In this document: piece after piece, positions 32,961 through 44,397 of the stretch
Layout: the number at the start of each line of letters is the position of its first letter
Numbering within the stretch: the stretch's first letter is position 1
Source: Hippasteria phrygiana
Lineage: Eukaryota > Echinodermata > Asteroidea > Valvatida > Goniasteridae
Direction of reading: 5' to 3'
DNA: 64,000 nucleotides
Assembly: GCA_037893225.1 (NCBI GenBank)
Contig: JAZGUH010000113.1
Span: forward strand, 2,170,001-2,234,000
Position numbers and translations under genes: made by a program
The notes under the pieces: model-generated
What the model saw: only the letters and a program-made list of their open reading frames with translations
Databases searched by the model: none
What the model was told of the DNA's origin: nothing

Positions 32961-33186
32961 GTGTCATGCCAAAAAGTGTCCGGTGCCAAATACTGTCCGC
33001 TCATTAGCATACTGCTCTCTGATTGGTCAAATACTGGCCGCTGAGCACGCGCAAAAGACACGGACACTATTTATAAATAGTGTCCGCTGCTAAAAAGTGT
33101 CCGCTCATGCATGCGTTGCAACGTACGTTGCATTATGCACAGCACAATATGAAAACCCACACACACACCCAGTCATGTAAACGGGT

Positions 33187-33343
33187 GCAATCGTGGACCT
33201 CCTATTGTTCCTCTTTTGTTTATACTCTAACTTTTTCGGAAGGCCTCCCATTGGTTTTAAGACGATTTTCAATCGTGGACGTTAGGTCAAACGTGGACCC
33301 CTTTGTCTACGCTCGAATTCTTTTGTCCTAGGTCCACGATTGC
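33187..33343. repeat. Foldback inside the 70-bp-TIR element
   Basis: GCAATCGTGGACCT at 33187-33200 is the exact complement of AGGTCCACGATTGC at 33330-33343. It may be an independent small element inserted in the larger one; further CGTGGAC words lie between. Confidence 0.6.
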
Positions 33344-33380
33344 CGGCATATAAACAAACTCACACACACACGCTACAAAA

Positions 33381-33609
33381 TTCTGTCCGTTCCTTGCCAA
33401 ATACTGTCCGCTAAATTGCTGCCAAATACTGTCCGCTAAATTGCTGCCAAATACTGTCCGTTCCTTGCCAAATACTGTCCGCTAAATTGCTGCCAAATAC
33501 TGTCCGTTCCTTGCCAAATACTGTCGGCTAAATTGCTGCCAAATAATGTCCGTTCCTTGCCAAACACTGTCCGCTAAATTGCTGCCAAATACTGTCCGTT
33601 CCTTGCCGA
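33381..33609 (+). repeat. Tandem array of CAAATACTGTCCG units
   Basis: About ten copies of a 21-23-bp unit, alternating the spacers TTCCTTGC and CTAAATTGCTGC. The core matches the motif in both terminal repeats of the enclosing element. Confidence 0.85.
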
Positions 33610-34320
33610 ATATCTTTTTACTATACCTCACACGTATTCATGTACCAGCGACTATTTTGAATCGTTGGATGAGTTTTTATCCACTTTTGTTTCTTGACAG
33701 CCCGTTCAATTTTATCATACTGTCTGCATGTTACTTATGTTCCCCCTTCATATTTCCCCCAATGTTCTCCTCTCCAAAATCCCCTTTTTGTATTTATTAT
33801 AAATAATACATGTAAGTATATGTATTTAAGAAGATTATGAAGATGCATGAACAAGATATGCCCTGTTCAAGAGGCCAATCAGCAGCTAGTTCCCGTTTCA
33901 ATTCAGGGGAAATTACAATCTTTTCAAGTTATAAACATTTTCCACGTGAATGGGTAGTTTGTAGTTTGAAAGTTTGCAATGTTTTCATCCGAATATAAAA
34001 ATCAACATTCCAGAAAGTGAGAATAATTCATATTTTAATGCTGCTAATTGCCCTTTCGTCAAATTCATAAAAATCAACAATAAAAGAGGTAAAATAAACC
34101 CAAAAAGATGATATTAAAAGATGCGAATTAGAACTTATCGTCACGCAGTGTTGATAGCTTGACGGCAAGGACGCGATGGATGCACGCTACATACGCCGCG
34201 CCCGGACACTATTTAGCAAGCTTCCGGTATCGCGATGACGTAATACCCACTTGACCAATCAGAGAGCAGTATGCTAATGAGCGGACAGTATTTGGCACCG
34301 GACACTTTTTGGCATGACAC

Positions 34321-36893
34321 TGGGCCCGACGCGTCGACCGTTGTATTGTTTTGAATGAAGGATTGCGCGATACGCGATCTGCGTGACCCAGTCTGTCATG
34401 TCTAGTGGGAAATATTTTTTAAGATGACGTGCAGTATAGGCACGACGTACGTGTCGTTAAAATCCGCGAAGTATCTCCATTCCTCCATGCTGTAGTGCAG
34501 CTGATTTCTGTAGTGCAGCTGAAGTTTATTTAGACATTAAATAAAGTGTAGGCCTATACGAAATATTTGTGCGGATGATGAGTGAACATGTGAGGTATAT
34601 TTTAATACTTCCGAATGTAAATTTAGAACTATAACCTTCGATGACAGCCAGTGTGTTTACGTGCTTACTATTCCACATGTAATAGAAAAAATATACATGC
34701 AGTAGTCGGTGTACATATATTGGTTAAAAGAACTACATCACAATTGATTTCATTACAGTCATAATTGATCATTTTCAAATTTATTTTTTAAACAACAATT
34801 TGTATACAAAGGAAAACATATCAGAAAGGATTAACAAATGGTGATACATACGGCGTACATAATAGCCCAACTTTTATAGTTAAATATAATCCCCAAAAAA
34901 TTGTCGACAAGAAGAAGTGTTGATAAAGTGAAGGCAAAAACATAGATTTCGGGGTTGTGGGGATGGGGAATATATCTCCACCCACACACACTTTATGACA
35001 AGATCACCCCTAGACAATAAAACCAGACAGAAGAAAAAAATTGAAATAGACCAGGAGGTATTATATATTTCACATGGAAATTACAGTAGAATTGTCGGAA
35101 AGAGGGTTAAATTTGGGTTTGTGTATGGACCATAATTAATACATGTGTAATAAAAAGCGTAGTGTCCATCCCCCCCCCCCCCCCCCCCTTCGAAATTTTC
35201 AGTTGGTTGGTTTTGGAAATTTCATGATACCCCCTTTTCCCGGTCTCCACACATGTCATAGTCAAATCATGGAGGCGTGCTTGAGTGAAGGTAAAAATTT
35301 ATGAGAAGGTATTACCCGATGACATGTACATTATATATTGTGCATGTACACTGTACGAGCTAGAACACTGGTGTATAAACATGTGAGGTGATAAACTTAA
35401 AAAGACTTCAGAATGGAGGACGTCCCAGTCAGTTTGTTTCTGTAAATGTATTATACATTTTTTTAAATGCCACATGTACATGTACATGTACATGTAATGT
35501 CGATTATTTTACACTGAGTAGTAAATGACCGGTACATCTGCCAATTTAATTTTTCAGGATGGAAATTGAAAATACATGAAAAAAAGAGATGTAACAAATG
35601 GTGTGTTTCATATTTCTGATGAACTCTGCGGCAGTTCTAACCTTCAATGGTAAAGTATATGTTAACATAAATGTAACTTTACAATAATGGTTTAAATCTT
35701 TACAGAAATACATTTTATCCAGTGAAAAATTATGTTTACCTCAAGAATTAAAATAATTGAGTGAAGTTAACCATCTACTTTGATTTTAAATCCACTGCAT
35801 TTAAGTGGTTTGCTGGGCTTGCTATTTCAGACTTCTCTTCTTCATGTTCACTTTTTTAAATATTAGTATACATGGAATACTATACACATGTAGGAATGTA
35901 ATGTATTTAGTGGAGGAATTTTATATTGGGAGAAATATAAATAATTAAGACAAAGATGAATTTAAGCTCCACCTTGAAGACAAGTGAGTAAAAACGTTTT
36001 TCAGTCAAAAGTTGACCAAAGACGTCCTTTAAATATATTGTGCATGCAACTAACTGGACTGGAATATCCAATACAACACTGGGCCTGGCCATGGCTGGCT
36101 GCAAAAAACGGCACCACATGTTTGTACATGTAATTAAACAAGACTGGCAAAAATCAATTTAAAAATTTGACTATTCTGCATTTATTCATTCACATTGGCT
36201 AATTAACATCCCAGATTAAAGTGCACACCTGCAGGTAAATTGTCATTATACTTGGACTCATTAAAAGGACGGATATGTTCCAAACCAATTTTTGTTGTTT
36301 AGCCACAGCTTTTCTGTTTTATTCCAAACTTGTGCCAGATACCAAAATGATGAGGGCAAGCTGGCATCAACAAGATGTAAAGCAGGTATAAAGTACACAA
36401 TGTATGGCCACCCAGGGCATAAACAAAGGCCTCAACAGGCCAACTGAAAATGGGCTCCCAGGCCCCAGGGCTAATCAGGCCCGCCGGCTATAATCATGTC
36501 AAATGTCAATGAATGGGCTCCCAGGCCCAATCAGGCCCACTGGCTAATCATGCCAGAATCATATAAGCACATGTAATTATGTCATAAATTGTTTAGCAAC
36601 AGCCTGGTTGTAATATGGGACATACATACAACCAACCCCTTACGGTACAACAGAGGGAGTGGCTGTTCCCTTACACTTTTAACATCACACTGTATTACAG
36701 AGCAATTATCAACATTAGTAACAATAGCCATAGCAACAATAAAAAATCATGTGTGTATAAGGGAATGAGTCTTCCATTCCTGTTTTAAACGCCACACGCG
36801 CACAGCGCGCCCCAACAGGAGGAAGACAACTTTTTAACTATTTAGTCAAACCTCATCTGACAGGAGTCACATAACGCTCTGCATTGCAGCCAC
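34321..36893. other. No gene recognised; simple repeats
   Basis: AT-rich sequence with a C run near 35169-35189, an ACATGT-repeat at about 35473-35495, and a roughly 63-bp unit (AATGGGCTCCCAGGCCC...AATCAGGCCC) present twice at about 36449-36556. The last could belong to the 3' terminal region of the adjacent Ngaro element, whose ends I could not define. Confidence 0.45.
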
Positions 36894-37427
36894 TTACTGA
36901 ATGATGTGAGACGCAATGCCTGCTACAAAGTCCGACAGCAATATGCCCGTACCCGCATCATTTAGGTGAACCCCATCTCGATGGAACAGAGCATGATTTT
37001 TCCAATGAAATTTGTCATGGGGTAAAAAGGAAACCCCAAAATGCTTGCATCGGGACCGTGCCCACCTATTAATTGAGCGGCGGGTGTGCTCCAAGGCACT
37101 TTGATCATTGGCCCCAAAATAAAATAGTCTTGGCAAAATGGCGGACCACACAACTAAAGTATGGGGGTAAGACTGCACACAAAATTGCATGAAGTATGCA
37201 ATTCTCTGCCTAATTTGAAATAGGTCAGAACGAACTAAATCATTACTTCCCAAGTGTACAATTAAAACAGCTGGGGGAGGAGACCTCATGGAGCACAGCA
37301 TATCAGGGAGGTCACACAAACCAGCCCCACCCCTGCCATTCCAGGAAATTTGTACAGGAACACCCAGTGGTCGACGAGCACGACGAACAAGTGAGTCCCC
37401 AACTATCCAAGCCGTTGCGGAACCTAA
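36894..37427 (-). CDS. SGNH/GDSL hydrolase frame of the Ngaro element
   Basis: The frame opens after an in-frame stop at 37428-37430. It reads WIVGDSLVRRA (block I with the Ser nucleophile), IVHLGSNDL (block III, G-x-N-D) and RDGVHLNDAG (block V, D-x-x-H), the hallmarks of SGNH esterases. There is no ATG before block I, so expression may rely on frameshift, splicing or a non-ATG start. From memory, some Ngaro elements of deuterostomes carry such a hydrolase; its role in the cycle is unknown. Confidence 0.8.
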   Translation of the reverse strand, partial: LGSATAWIVGDSLVRRARRPLGVPVQISWNGRGGAGLCDLPDMLCSMRSPPPAVLIVHLGSNDLVRSDLFQIRQRIAYFMQFCVQSYPHTLVVWSAILPRLFYFGANDQSALEHTRRSINRWARSRCKHFGVSFLPHDKFHWKNHALFHRDGVHLNDAGTGILLSDFVAGIASHIIQ

Positions 37428-37471
37428 TCATGCCAAGGAAAATCAAAACGGTTAGAAAAAACTGCATGAAA

Positions 37472-38417
37472 CTATCCAGTAGGATGTGAACCTGGATGTG
37501 AAACATGCGGACGGATATATGAAAGCACTGCTTGTGAGCGCCAGCGGCCCAATTCCTGAATGTTGGGTAAGGGGACCGACCCCCAAGTCATACGCTGTTG
37601 TTGCTGCACCTATCCGAAATGAGTGAGACTGGAAATTTTGCCCCACAAGCCCTAAATGTACTAATGCCTTCTTGAGGACAGCACTGAACTGAAACTTGGT
37701 AAGCGGACTTCCATCAAAATGACAGAACAGAATACCTTGCTGTTTCGGGCGTATTAAAATAAATGCATGCAGAGCTCGGACTGGAAGTGTTGAATCATCA
37801 GCTTGTGCTAAACAAACAATTTGAGGGGGGCCAAATTGATTTGTTTTACTGCGTCTCATGGAAATTTCAACTGCAATTTCAGCCTTGTGCGAACAACAAA
37901 AACGCACATCCCCAATACGCATAGCGGACTCCTGTACTGTATGCCCAGAATTTGCTGCAAACTCCCCTACACGCATGAAACCAAAGAAAGCACATAGCAT
38001 AACTGCTTTGAACATGGTACTTTCGTAATGGGACGTGCACACCACTGGCAACGACTGCAAGATTTTTAATAGAATAGGCAGTGAAATAGGTACCCTGTCA
38101 TCGACTATGGGACTGTCCCGACGGGCTCCCTCTAAAAGCTTGGAAATTATGAAATCCTTAGTGGGATCCGACCAACCTTGCACCATATGGAAATGACCCA
38201 CCCCCGTTACATATGTTGAGATTGTTGAGGGGGACATATTCTGTAATGACAACCATGCCACAAATTCCCGCACCATTTGTACTGTGGCTGGGAGAACTGC
38301 TTCATGACGGCTTTGCTGCATAAATCGACCAAAAGCATGCCAGCCACTGGCATAAGTCTTGTGAGTGTTTGCTGTCCAAGCCAACGATAACAAACGGTCC
38401 ATCTCTGACCCTACCAT
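37472..38417 (-). pseudogene. Ngaro tyrosine recombinase, frameshifted before the catalytic Tyr
   Basis: Integrates the cDNA by site-specific recombination in this class. The N-terminal SAM-like part contains TYASGWHAFGRFMQQ. The catalytic domain shows the first Arg in FGFMRVGEF and the His-x-x-Arg box in SHSFRIGAAT. Soon after, near 37570-37590, the original frame drifts and ends at 37452. The expected continuation (ELGRWRSQAVLSYIR, with the Tyr codon at 37517-37519) is in another frame and ends at TAG 37472-37474. A single-base indel near ACCCAAC is enough; a sequencing error is possible. Confidence 0.85.
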
Positions 38418-40003
38418 ACTTGGGGAAGGTCGGGCAAGGGGCTCATGTGCAGTTGTGCCTGGGGCGCTACAGCCCGAAAACGCTCTACCTGGAAACGTGA
38501 CAAAGAGTCCGCAATATTATTGTGCACCCCTGGGACGTGAACTGCCTTAAATGCAATGTTAACTCGTAAACACTGCAGCACAAATATTCGGAGAAGATTC
38601 ATGATCTTTGGACAGTGGGACGTCTGTCCATTGATGATGTGAACAACTGCCATGTTATCTGAATGAAAGCGCACTTTCTTATTGGCCAATTTTGGAGCCC
38701 AACACTTTACGGCAACAACTAGCGGGTAAAATTCCAGAAAGGCAATGGATGGTGGATTTATATGGACAGATGGTGGCCAACGTCCCTGTACCCATTCCCC
38801 CTGGAAATATGCACCAAAACCGATACTTGCCGCTGCATCTGTAAATAACTCCAAAGTTGCATTGGATTCCCAGCCCATATCGCAAAAGGTAGATATGCCA
38901 TTAAAATGGGTCAGGAACTCTAACCACATAGCCAAGTCTTGCCGTGCGCCAACCGATACCCGTACCCTGTGATGTGGTTTAATTAGGCCTTTTGTCAGAC
39001 TAATTAGACGCCTTAGAAAGGCTCTTCCAGGTGCTACCGCCTTACACACAAAATTCAGTGCACCCACAAGAGACTGAACTTCTACCAGGGTTAACTTGTG
39101 TTTGCTCAGTGCATATTGTATTTTAGCTGTAAGTGCAGTGACCTTCACTGGGGGCACCCGCACTTGCATTTGCAGGGAGTCAATCTCCAGGCCCAGGTAA
39201 GTTATTACTTGTTGTGGACCTTCTGTCTTCTCAAGGGCAAGGGGAACCCCCAATTTGTTACACATTGTCACGAAATTGTCCAGCAGTTGTTTACATCCGG
39301 ACCCTGATGTGTCAACAAAGAGAAAGTCATCAAGGTAGTGTGTAATTAATGATGACTTTGAAATCTGGCGTGCGTGAAATTCAAGAAATGTGCTAAACTT
39401 TTCAAACAGTGCACACGAGATAGAACAGCCCATGGGTAAACATTTGTCATAGTAATATTTCCCACTGAACGTAAAACCAAGCAGCTCGTAGTCAGCTGGG
39501 GCCACTGGAAGTAAACGAAAAGCTGACTTTATATCTGATTTTGCTAGCCATGCCCCTCTGCCAGCTTTATGAACCAACTCGACTGCTGTATCAAATGAGG
39601 CATAATGGACTACACATTGCCCCGGATCGATATAGTCATTAATGGAACCCCCAGCTGGAAAGGAAAGGTGATGAATTAAACGGTATGTGTTAGGCTCATG
39701 CTTTGGCACTAGCCCGATGGGTGAGCACTGTAGCCGGGCCAAAGGGGGTGTATCAAATGGACCAGCTATCCTACCGAATTGCTTTTCTTTCTCAATTTTA
39801 TCCAGAACAATATTTGGGAATTCTTTTGCAGATTTGAGACAGTCAGCATAGCGGCCCACTCGTGGGCCATTGAAGCCTAGAGAAAAGCCAAAATTAAAAC
39901 CATTTCTCAAAGTGCACGCATCATCATGATTAGGGTAAACTGTAAGCATCTCATTAAGTACATCTAACTTAATTGGTGTGGGGGCCACGAAAAGTTGTAA
40001 CAT
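38411..40003 (-). CDS. Ngaro reverse transcriptase and RNase H
   Basis: 530 codons without interruption. RT motifs: SPIGLVPKHEPNTYRLIHHL, WLAKSDIKSAFRLLPV with the first catalytic Asp, LPMGCSISCALFEKF, and the catalytic box HYLDDFLFVDTS. RNase H follows with LFTDAAASIGFGAYF, FLEFYPLVVAV, FHSDNMAVVHI and NNIADSLSRF, giving the D-E-D-D set. The frame overlaps Gag upstream and the recombinase by 7 bases downstream. This is the best-preserved frame of the element and looks catalytically complete. Confidence 0.92.
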   Translation of the reverse strand: MLQLFVAPTPIKLDVLNEMLTVYPNHDDACTLRNGFNFGFSLGFNGPRVGRYADCLKSAKEFPNIVLDKIEKEKQFGRIAGPFDTPPLARLQCSPIGLVPKHEPNTYRLIHHLSFPAGGSINDYIDPGQCVVHYASFDTAVELVHKAGRGAWLAKSDIKSAFRLLPVAPADYELLGFTFSGKYYYDKCLPMGCSISCALFEKFSTFLEFHARQISKSSLITHYLDDFLFVDTSGSGCKQLLDNFVTMCNKLGVPLALEKTEGPQQVITYLGLEIDSLQMQVRVPPVKVTALTAKIQYALSKHKLTLVEVQSLVGALNFVCKAVAPGRAFLRRLISLTKGLIKPHHRVRVSVGARQDLAMWLEFLTHFNGISTFCDMGWESNATLELFTDAAASIGFGAYFQGEWVQGRWPPSVHINPPSIAFLEFYPLVVAVKCWAPKLANKKVRFHSDNMAVVHIINGQTSHCPKIMNLLRIFVLQCLRVNIAFKAVHVPGVHNNIADSLSRFQVERFRAVAPQAQLHMSPLPDLPQVW

Positions 40004-41318
40004 TAGGTTGCCCTAACGCGACCCCTCTCTTTACCATTGCTTTGCCAACCTCTGCTTGTGCTGGTTTTGCACTAGCTGCATATGGGCGAGTGTAGCCCTT
40101 CTTTACCATGTTTACCGCCCCAGTACGAGAGAAATTACTGCGGCATACGTGCACCCCATGACCTCCCTGGAAACATTTACTGCACTTGTGCTGGAAGCGG
40201 CATGCCCCAAATTGACAGCCTTTGTGGCTGTTGAATGCAAAACAAAAGCCTTGCTTGGACCCTGCAGATCCAGATGAATTCGCATTACTGTGAGTGGGCT
40301 GAACAAAACTTGGTGCAGTTACTGCAGCCGCTGCAACTGTGAGCCACAATTCTGTGTCCACTTCCCCCCATGATCGCATTGGGTCAGCTTCTTGCCGTAA
40401 CCTAAACTGATCATCATAAGCCTTCCAACCCCACCCAGGGAATTGAAGAGCTGCTGTACGAATGATCTCTGCGTACTTAAGTAATTCTCCCCAGCGATTA
40501 GGGTGCTTCATGAGGTACACTGACATGAAAGTGTGAAATGCCGACTGCCATTTATCGAGTGAGTCAATTTTCTTCTGAGGTTTCGCAGCCCGTTTGAAAA
40601 CCATTTTGTCCCCAATAACAGCCAATTCTAATTCCTGGCTGTTGTCAATGCTAGCAATTGCAGCAGCAGCATTATCCTTATACAAAAGGGACAAATCGAC
40701 AAAGGTACCTTGCCATATTTTTGCTTTGATAGCCATTGGAAGTAAGTAACCCAACGGGGCGCTATTGCTAAGAGTCGGCAAAGGCTGAGGGGCTAGAGAA
40801 ATAACTGGCATGCCAGCATGGACAGAGCCACTAGGCCTACTAACGTTAACGTTAGACTGATCGGTATTGCAAGAAATCTGGCCAAACCCAACCAAGTTAC
40901 CTGCAGACTGTGGGGTTATTGATCCCGAAGATAGATTGACTCCTATCGACACTGGAAGATTAGGCTGCGGACTGGAAATACAATTCCCATTGCCGAACTC
41001 CGGTAGGCCTAGGCCCATTGCAGAAGTAGCCGGAACTGATGGGTTACGCTCAACAGCAACAGGCGCGGTAGGCCTAAGACCAGGTCCATCAGTTTGCTGC
41101 TGGTTTATTTGCCACACTTGAGAAGGTGTATCGGACGGAGTGACATTTGCACCTGACGTTGCCACTTGGCATGCTTGGAGTGTGGCCGATGTGGCAGTAG
41201 TATTCTGCCTATTTATTCTCGCTGAACTTCTCCGTGGCCGCTGTGAGTTGATCCGCCTAATCGCAGCTCCAACAGTCGGCTGCTTTTGTTGTCGTCGCGG
41301 CATGATTTCTTTGCACAA
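39969..41318 (-). CDS. gag: Ngaro Gag-like protein
   Basis: 449 residues from ATG 41316-41318. The N-terminal half is Ser/Asn/Pro-rich. A helical middle part (about 230-330) may be the particle-forming region. The C-terminal part has CFAFNSHKGCQFGACRFQH, a CCCH-like finger, followed by CSKCFQGGHGVHVC, a C-x2-C-x4-H-x4-C zinc knuckle. It is inferred to package element RNA. Its end overlaps the RT frame by 35 bases in a different frame, suggesting frameshift or re-initiation. Confidence 0.82.
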   Translation of the reverse strand: MCKEIMPRRQQKQPTVGAAIRRINSQRPRRSSARINRQNTTATSATLQACQVATSGANVTPSDTPSQVWQINQQQTDGPGLRPTAPVAVERNPSVPATSAMGLGLPEFGNGNCISSPQPNLPVSIGVNLSSGSITPQSAGNLVGFGQISCNTDQSNVNVSRPSGSVHAGMPVISLAPQPLPTLSNSAPLGYLLPMAIKAKIWQGTFVDLSLLYKDNAAAAIASIDNSQELELAVIGDKMVFKRAAKPQKKIDSLDKWQSAFHTFMSVYLMKHPNRWGELLKYAEIIRTAALQFPGWGWKAYDDQFRLRQEADPMRSWGEVDTELWLTVAAAAVTAPSFVQPTHSNANSSGSAGSKQGFCFAFNSHKGCQFGACRFQHKCSKCFQGGHGVHVCRSNFSRTGAVNMVKKGYTRPYAASAKPAQAEVGKAMVKRGVALGQPNVTTFRGPHTN

Positions 41319-42580
41319 GAATTATCCAGGAATTGAGCAACAGGGGGATCCTAAAAACCACCAGCTCCTCAGTTCAAGCAGACATGGCAGAGAGCGGCAG
41401 AAATATAATTTCCAGCTAGGTGTAGGCCCTACAGCCTAGTAAATTCTTTTGCAACAAGGCAGCCAACAAAATGTCTGGAAGTTCAAAATAAATCCTGTGC
41501 AATAGCCACTGCTTACTCAGTAGATCACAATCCACATTCAAGGCAATACAGAAGAAATTCCACAGTCATGCCAGTCCATGTAAAATTCTATTCACACTGC
41601 AGGCTAAATTATCCATGGGATAGAACTCACAACACTCATGACAGCGTGTGTGTAAAATGTGTACACACTCCAAAAAGTCATGTAGCCTGCTCTGCTAGCT
41701 GTGACAGAATGAACCATGTGGAGCTATTCCCTCCAAAATTCCAAAACTTTATACACTACAGTCACCTGATTGGTTGCTATGCACGCTGCATTATGCCCAT
41801 TGGTCAAATCATGGCATAAGTTGCCAAATATTCGCCGCCAAAACTCTTGACTGTGAGAGGTCCATGAAAATGTATGGTAGCCAATCATATTCATATATGC
41901 AAATTCCCATGTAGAGTGACCCCATATTTGCATAAACTCACATTGTACATAAAGTCAATGGCAATACAGTAAACACAGCTTGTATGTGGCTGTAACTGTT
42001 ACTTGTACAGTGTAACTGTTCAAATCCAGACACTCAATAAACTGTGCAAAGCAAATGGTACTATGCAGCTGCAAATTGCATTTTATGACTGAATTAACTG
42101 GCATTCCCCAAGTATAAAGGATTTTATCAAATTATTTTTATAAAATTTCTTATCTCATTCTGGTACGTAGCAAGAAAGATCAGAAACTCCAAGTTATTTA
42201 AACTTGAAGTTCAAGTACCTTTACATACGTACACTATACATGTATCCACAGTGTTCATATGTGGATATGTACATTGTACCATGGAGGAAGAAAACACAAC
42301 CTCCATGATTGTACCATGGAGGAAGGCTTCCTCCATGATTGTACATATACATGTACATGTACATTGTATGTACAAGTGGCTTTTGTACACAGTAGTACAG
42401 TACATCCACGTTTTTTTCAAACGGTATTATATTACACGTCCCGTCGACCGCAGGCGCATTTTGCATAATTGGGGCAATCGGTCAAACTTAACCATGGAGG
42501 TCAGACCAGTCACGTGATATGAATGATGCATGTTTAGCCACGATTTCCATAGTCGGGTCCCGCCCTCAAAAGTAGAAATA
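41319..42580. other. 5' flank of the Ngaro element, no gene seen
   Basis: Probably includes the element's 5' terminal region, but no repeat partner was found on the other side. Around 42279-42344 the word CCATGGAGGAA and its complement recur as a local hairpin cluster, followed by TACATGTACA-type simple sequence. Confidence 0.45.
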
Positions 42581-42581
42581 T

Positions 42582-42687
42582 CCAAGACGTTACTGTAACT
42601 CCGTGATTGATCGCGCGCTCGCCCGCCGGTGACAGCCTGTAAATTGCGCCCTCTGTTGATGACAAGTATCAGACAGTAACGTCTTGG
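42582..42687. repeat. CCAAGACGTTACTGT MITE
   Basis: CCAAGACGTTACTGT at the left and ACAGTAACGTCTTGG at the right are exact inverse copies. The right end is followed by AACCAAGAC, as at 45712-45725. About 106 bp, GC-rich centre, non-coding. Same family as the arms of the 22.2-kb composite. Confidence 0.75.
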
Positions 42688-42697
42688 AACCAAGACG

Positions 42698-43305
42698 ACA
42701 TTTATATGGACTAGGAATCCATTTTTGACAGTCCGCGCCACTGATTTATATACCGTGTATGCTGTTTGTGTACCATATCGCAGCCTGCCCTAGCATAGCA
42801 AGCCTGCATGTTTTGTACATTGACTTTCCCAAACAATTTCACCGGAGTCCCTGCACTGCCCATGTTTTACAAAATCAGTGGGCCTAGGTCTATACTGAAA
42901 AATTACTGTACCAAATTGTGACATGTTGGCCTACGTTATTGTTTACCTTCGAATGTCCGTATTTGTCGCTGTTTTGAATTAATTTCCCACCGCTGGCGCA
43001 TCGTCGGACGTGGCAGCCATGTTTTTAGCATGGCCTTATGGGATACTTACCCTACCAACCCGCTCGGCGAGTCGGTTTGTAGAGCCAGGCCCGAGTAAGC
43101 GCGACAAGTCACGTGAGAGCTAAATCGAACGGGCTCGCGCTTGCATGAGTAAGCGCGGGGTAAGTAATCGAACGCTGTGATTAAATGTGGGATATGGAAA
43201 TTAGGACTGCAGTCGATGTGTTTAACGCGCGACGCAGTGCTTTTAGTAGGAACATTCTTATTTGTAGAATCAATCCTTTGGAAGGATGAGATAAGCTCCA
43301 ACATT
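42698..43305. other. Non-coding stretch before the MADF/Harbinger locus
   Basis: No gene recognised. Around 43048-43170 short words such as GAGTAAGCGCG and GGTAAGTA recur and may be an eroded transposon end, but no partner was identified. Confidence 0.4.
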
Positions 43306-43590
43306 TCATTTCAATTCCCTTATCAGATGTTTAGTAAAGACAGTGTCGTCGTCATCTTCGGGCTCCTCTAGAAACTTCTGCAAAGACTTGATTACGCTGA
43401 TATCCTCCTCCTCAATCTAGCGGTTTTTCTTTTTCTTGTCTGCGGTGTTTGCAGACGGTTTAGGGAGGTCATCTTGCACCACAGCCACACTGGTGTCATC
43501 ACCTTCTCCATCACCTTTTCCATCATCCTGCTGAACCGAATCAATCTGGAAAAAAAATCCAGTTTGACACAAACTTATATTTTTCCTCAG

Positions 43591-44397
43591 ATTCCAGATA
43601 CTCCTGATGAATGGAAGAAAGTTGCGAGCCAGTTTGAGACATGTTGGAACTTTCCCAGTTGCATTGGTGCTTTAGATGGGAAGCATATTCGCATCCCACC
43701 TCCTGGTAACAGCGGGTCCATGTACTATAACTATTAGCACACCTTCAGTGTTGTTCTTTTAGGGTTGGTCGATGCAGATTACAAGTTCTTATATGTTGAT
43801 GTAGGATGCAATGGCAGAACTGCCGATGGATGAGTGTTTTCACACTCCTCACTGTTTCGTGCACTTCAAGGGAATGTACTTAACATCCCAGGTTCTGCTC
43901 CACTGCAAGGTGATCCAACCAAGCAGCTGCCTTATGTCATGGTAGCAGATGATGCATTTCCTTTAAGGAAAGATCTGATGAAGCCTTATAGTAAGAGGCA
44001 GTTGTCTAGAGAAGAAAGGGTGTTCAATTACAGGTTATCAAGAGCTAGGAGAGTGGTTGAAAATGCATTTGGCCGGTTTCGTGTCCTGCTAAACCCGATA
44101 GTCCTTTCACCAGAAAAGGTGGAGATTATTGTTCTCTGTGCTTGCTCACTGCACAATTTCCTGCGTTCACATAAAACAGCAAAGGCAGTGTATGTACCCC
44201 CAGGGTTTGTTGACTCGGAAAACCCTTCAACCAGTGAGATAGTACCAGGAAAGTGGAGAACACTAGTGAACCTGCCAAAAGCAGCACTACCAAAAACAAC
44301 CAATCAGTTGTACTCTACAAAAGAGCAGCGTGATTTATTGCGTGACTACTTTTCCTCTAAGGAGGGATCTGTAGAATGGCAGAATAGCATTGTGTAA
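43591..44397 (+). pseudogene. Harbinger (HARBI1-like) transposase fragment
   Basis: One plus-strand frame runs from an acceptor-like TTTTTCCTCAG to TAA at 44395-44397, broken by TAG 43735-43737 and TGA 43831-43833. Motifs of the DDE_Tnp_4 nuclease: CIGALDGKHIRIPPP (first Asp), LYVDVGCNGRTADG (second Asp), VADDAFPLRKDLMKPYS, and RRVVENAFGRFRVL (Glu region). The N-terminal helix-turn-helix exon was not found. It lies completely within intron 2 of the minus-strand MADF gene. Both stops need only single changes, so decay is modest. Confidence 0.85.

Larger units (their letters stand above)
32961..34320. mobile_element. 1.36-kb element with perfect 70-bp terminal inverted repeats
   Basis: 32961-33030 and 34251-34320 are exact inverse copies over 70 bp, starting GTGTCATGCCAAAAAGTGTC. 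No transposase ORF is inside. Internal structure: a CGGACACTA...TAGTGTCCG hairpin near 33060-33086, a foldback at 33187-33343 and a tandem array at 33381-33609 whose motif GCCAAATACTGTCCG also occurs in the terminal repeat. Flanks show no clear duplication. Superfamily undetermined. Confidence 0.8.
36894..41318 (-). mobile_element. Ngaro-type tyrosine-recombinase retrotransposon (coding part)
   Basis: On the minus strand the order is Gag (41318 to 39969), RT/RNase H (40003 to 38411), tyrosine recombinase (38417 to about 37472) and SGNH hydrolase (about 37427 to 36894). Recombinase instead of DDE integrase places it in the DIRS/Ngaro group. Absence of a methyltransferase domain and presence of the hydrolase favour Ngaro. 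Frames overlap by 35 and 7 bases. The split direct repeats expected at the ends were not found, so true boundaries lie outside these coordinates. Confidence 0.88.

Noticed and set aside
32608..33093. 161-codon plus-strand frame
   Set aside because: It runs across the left end of the 70-bp-TIR element and has no domain or conserved composition.
42211..42517. Overlapping frames rich in Cys, Tyr and His
   Set aside because: They come from TGTACATGTACA-type simple sequence and local hairpins.
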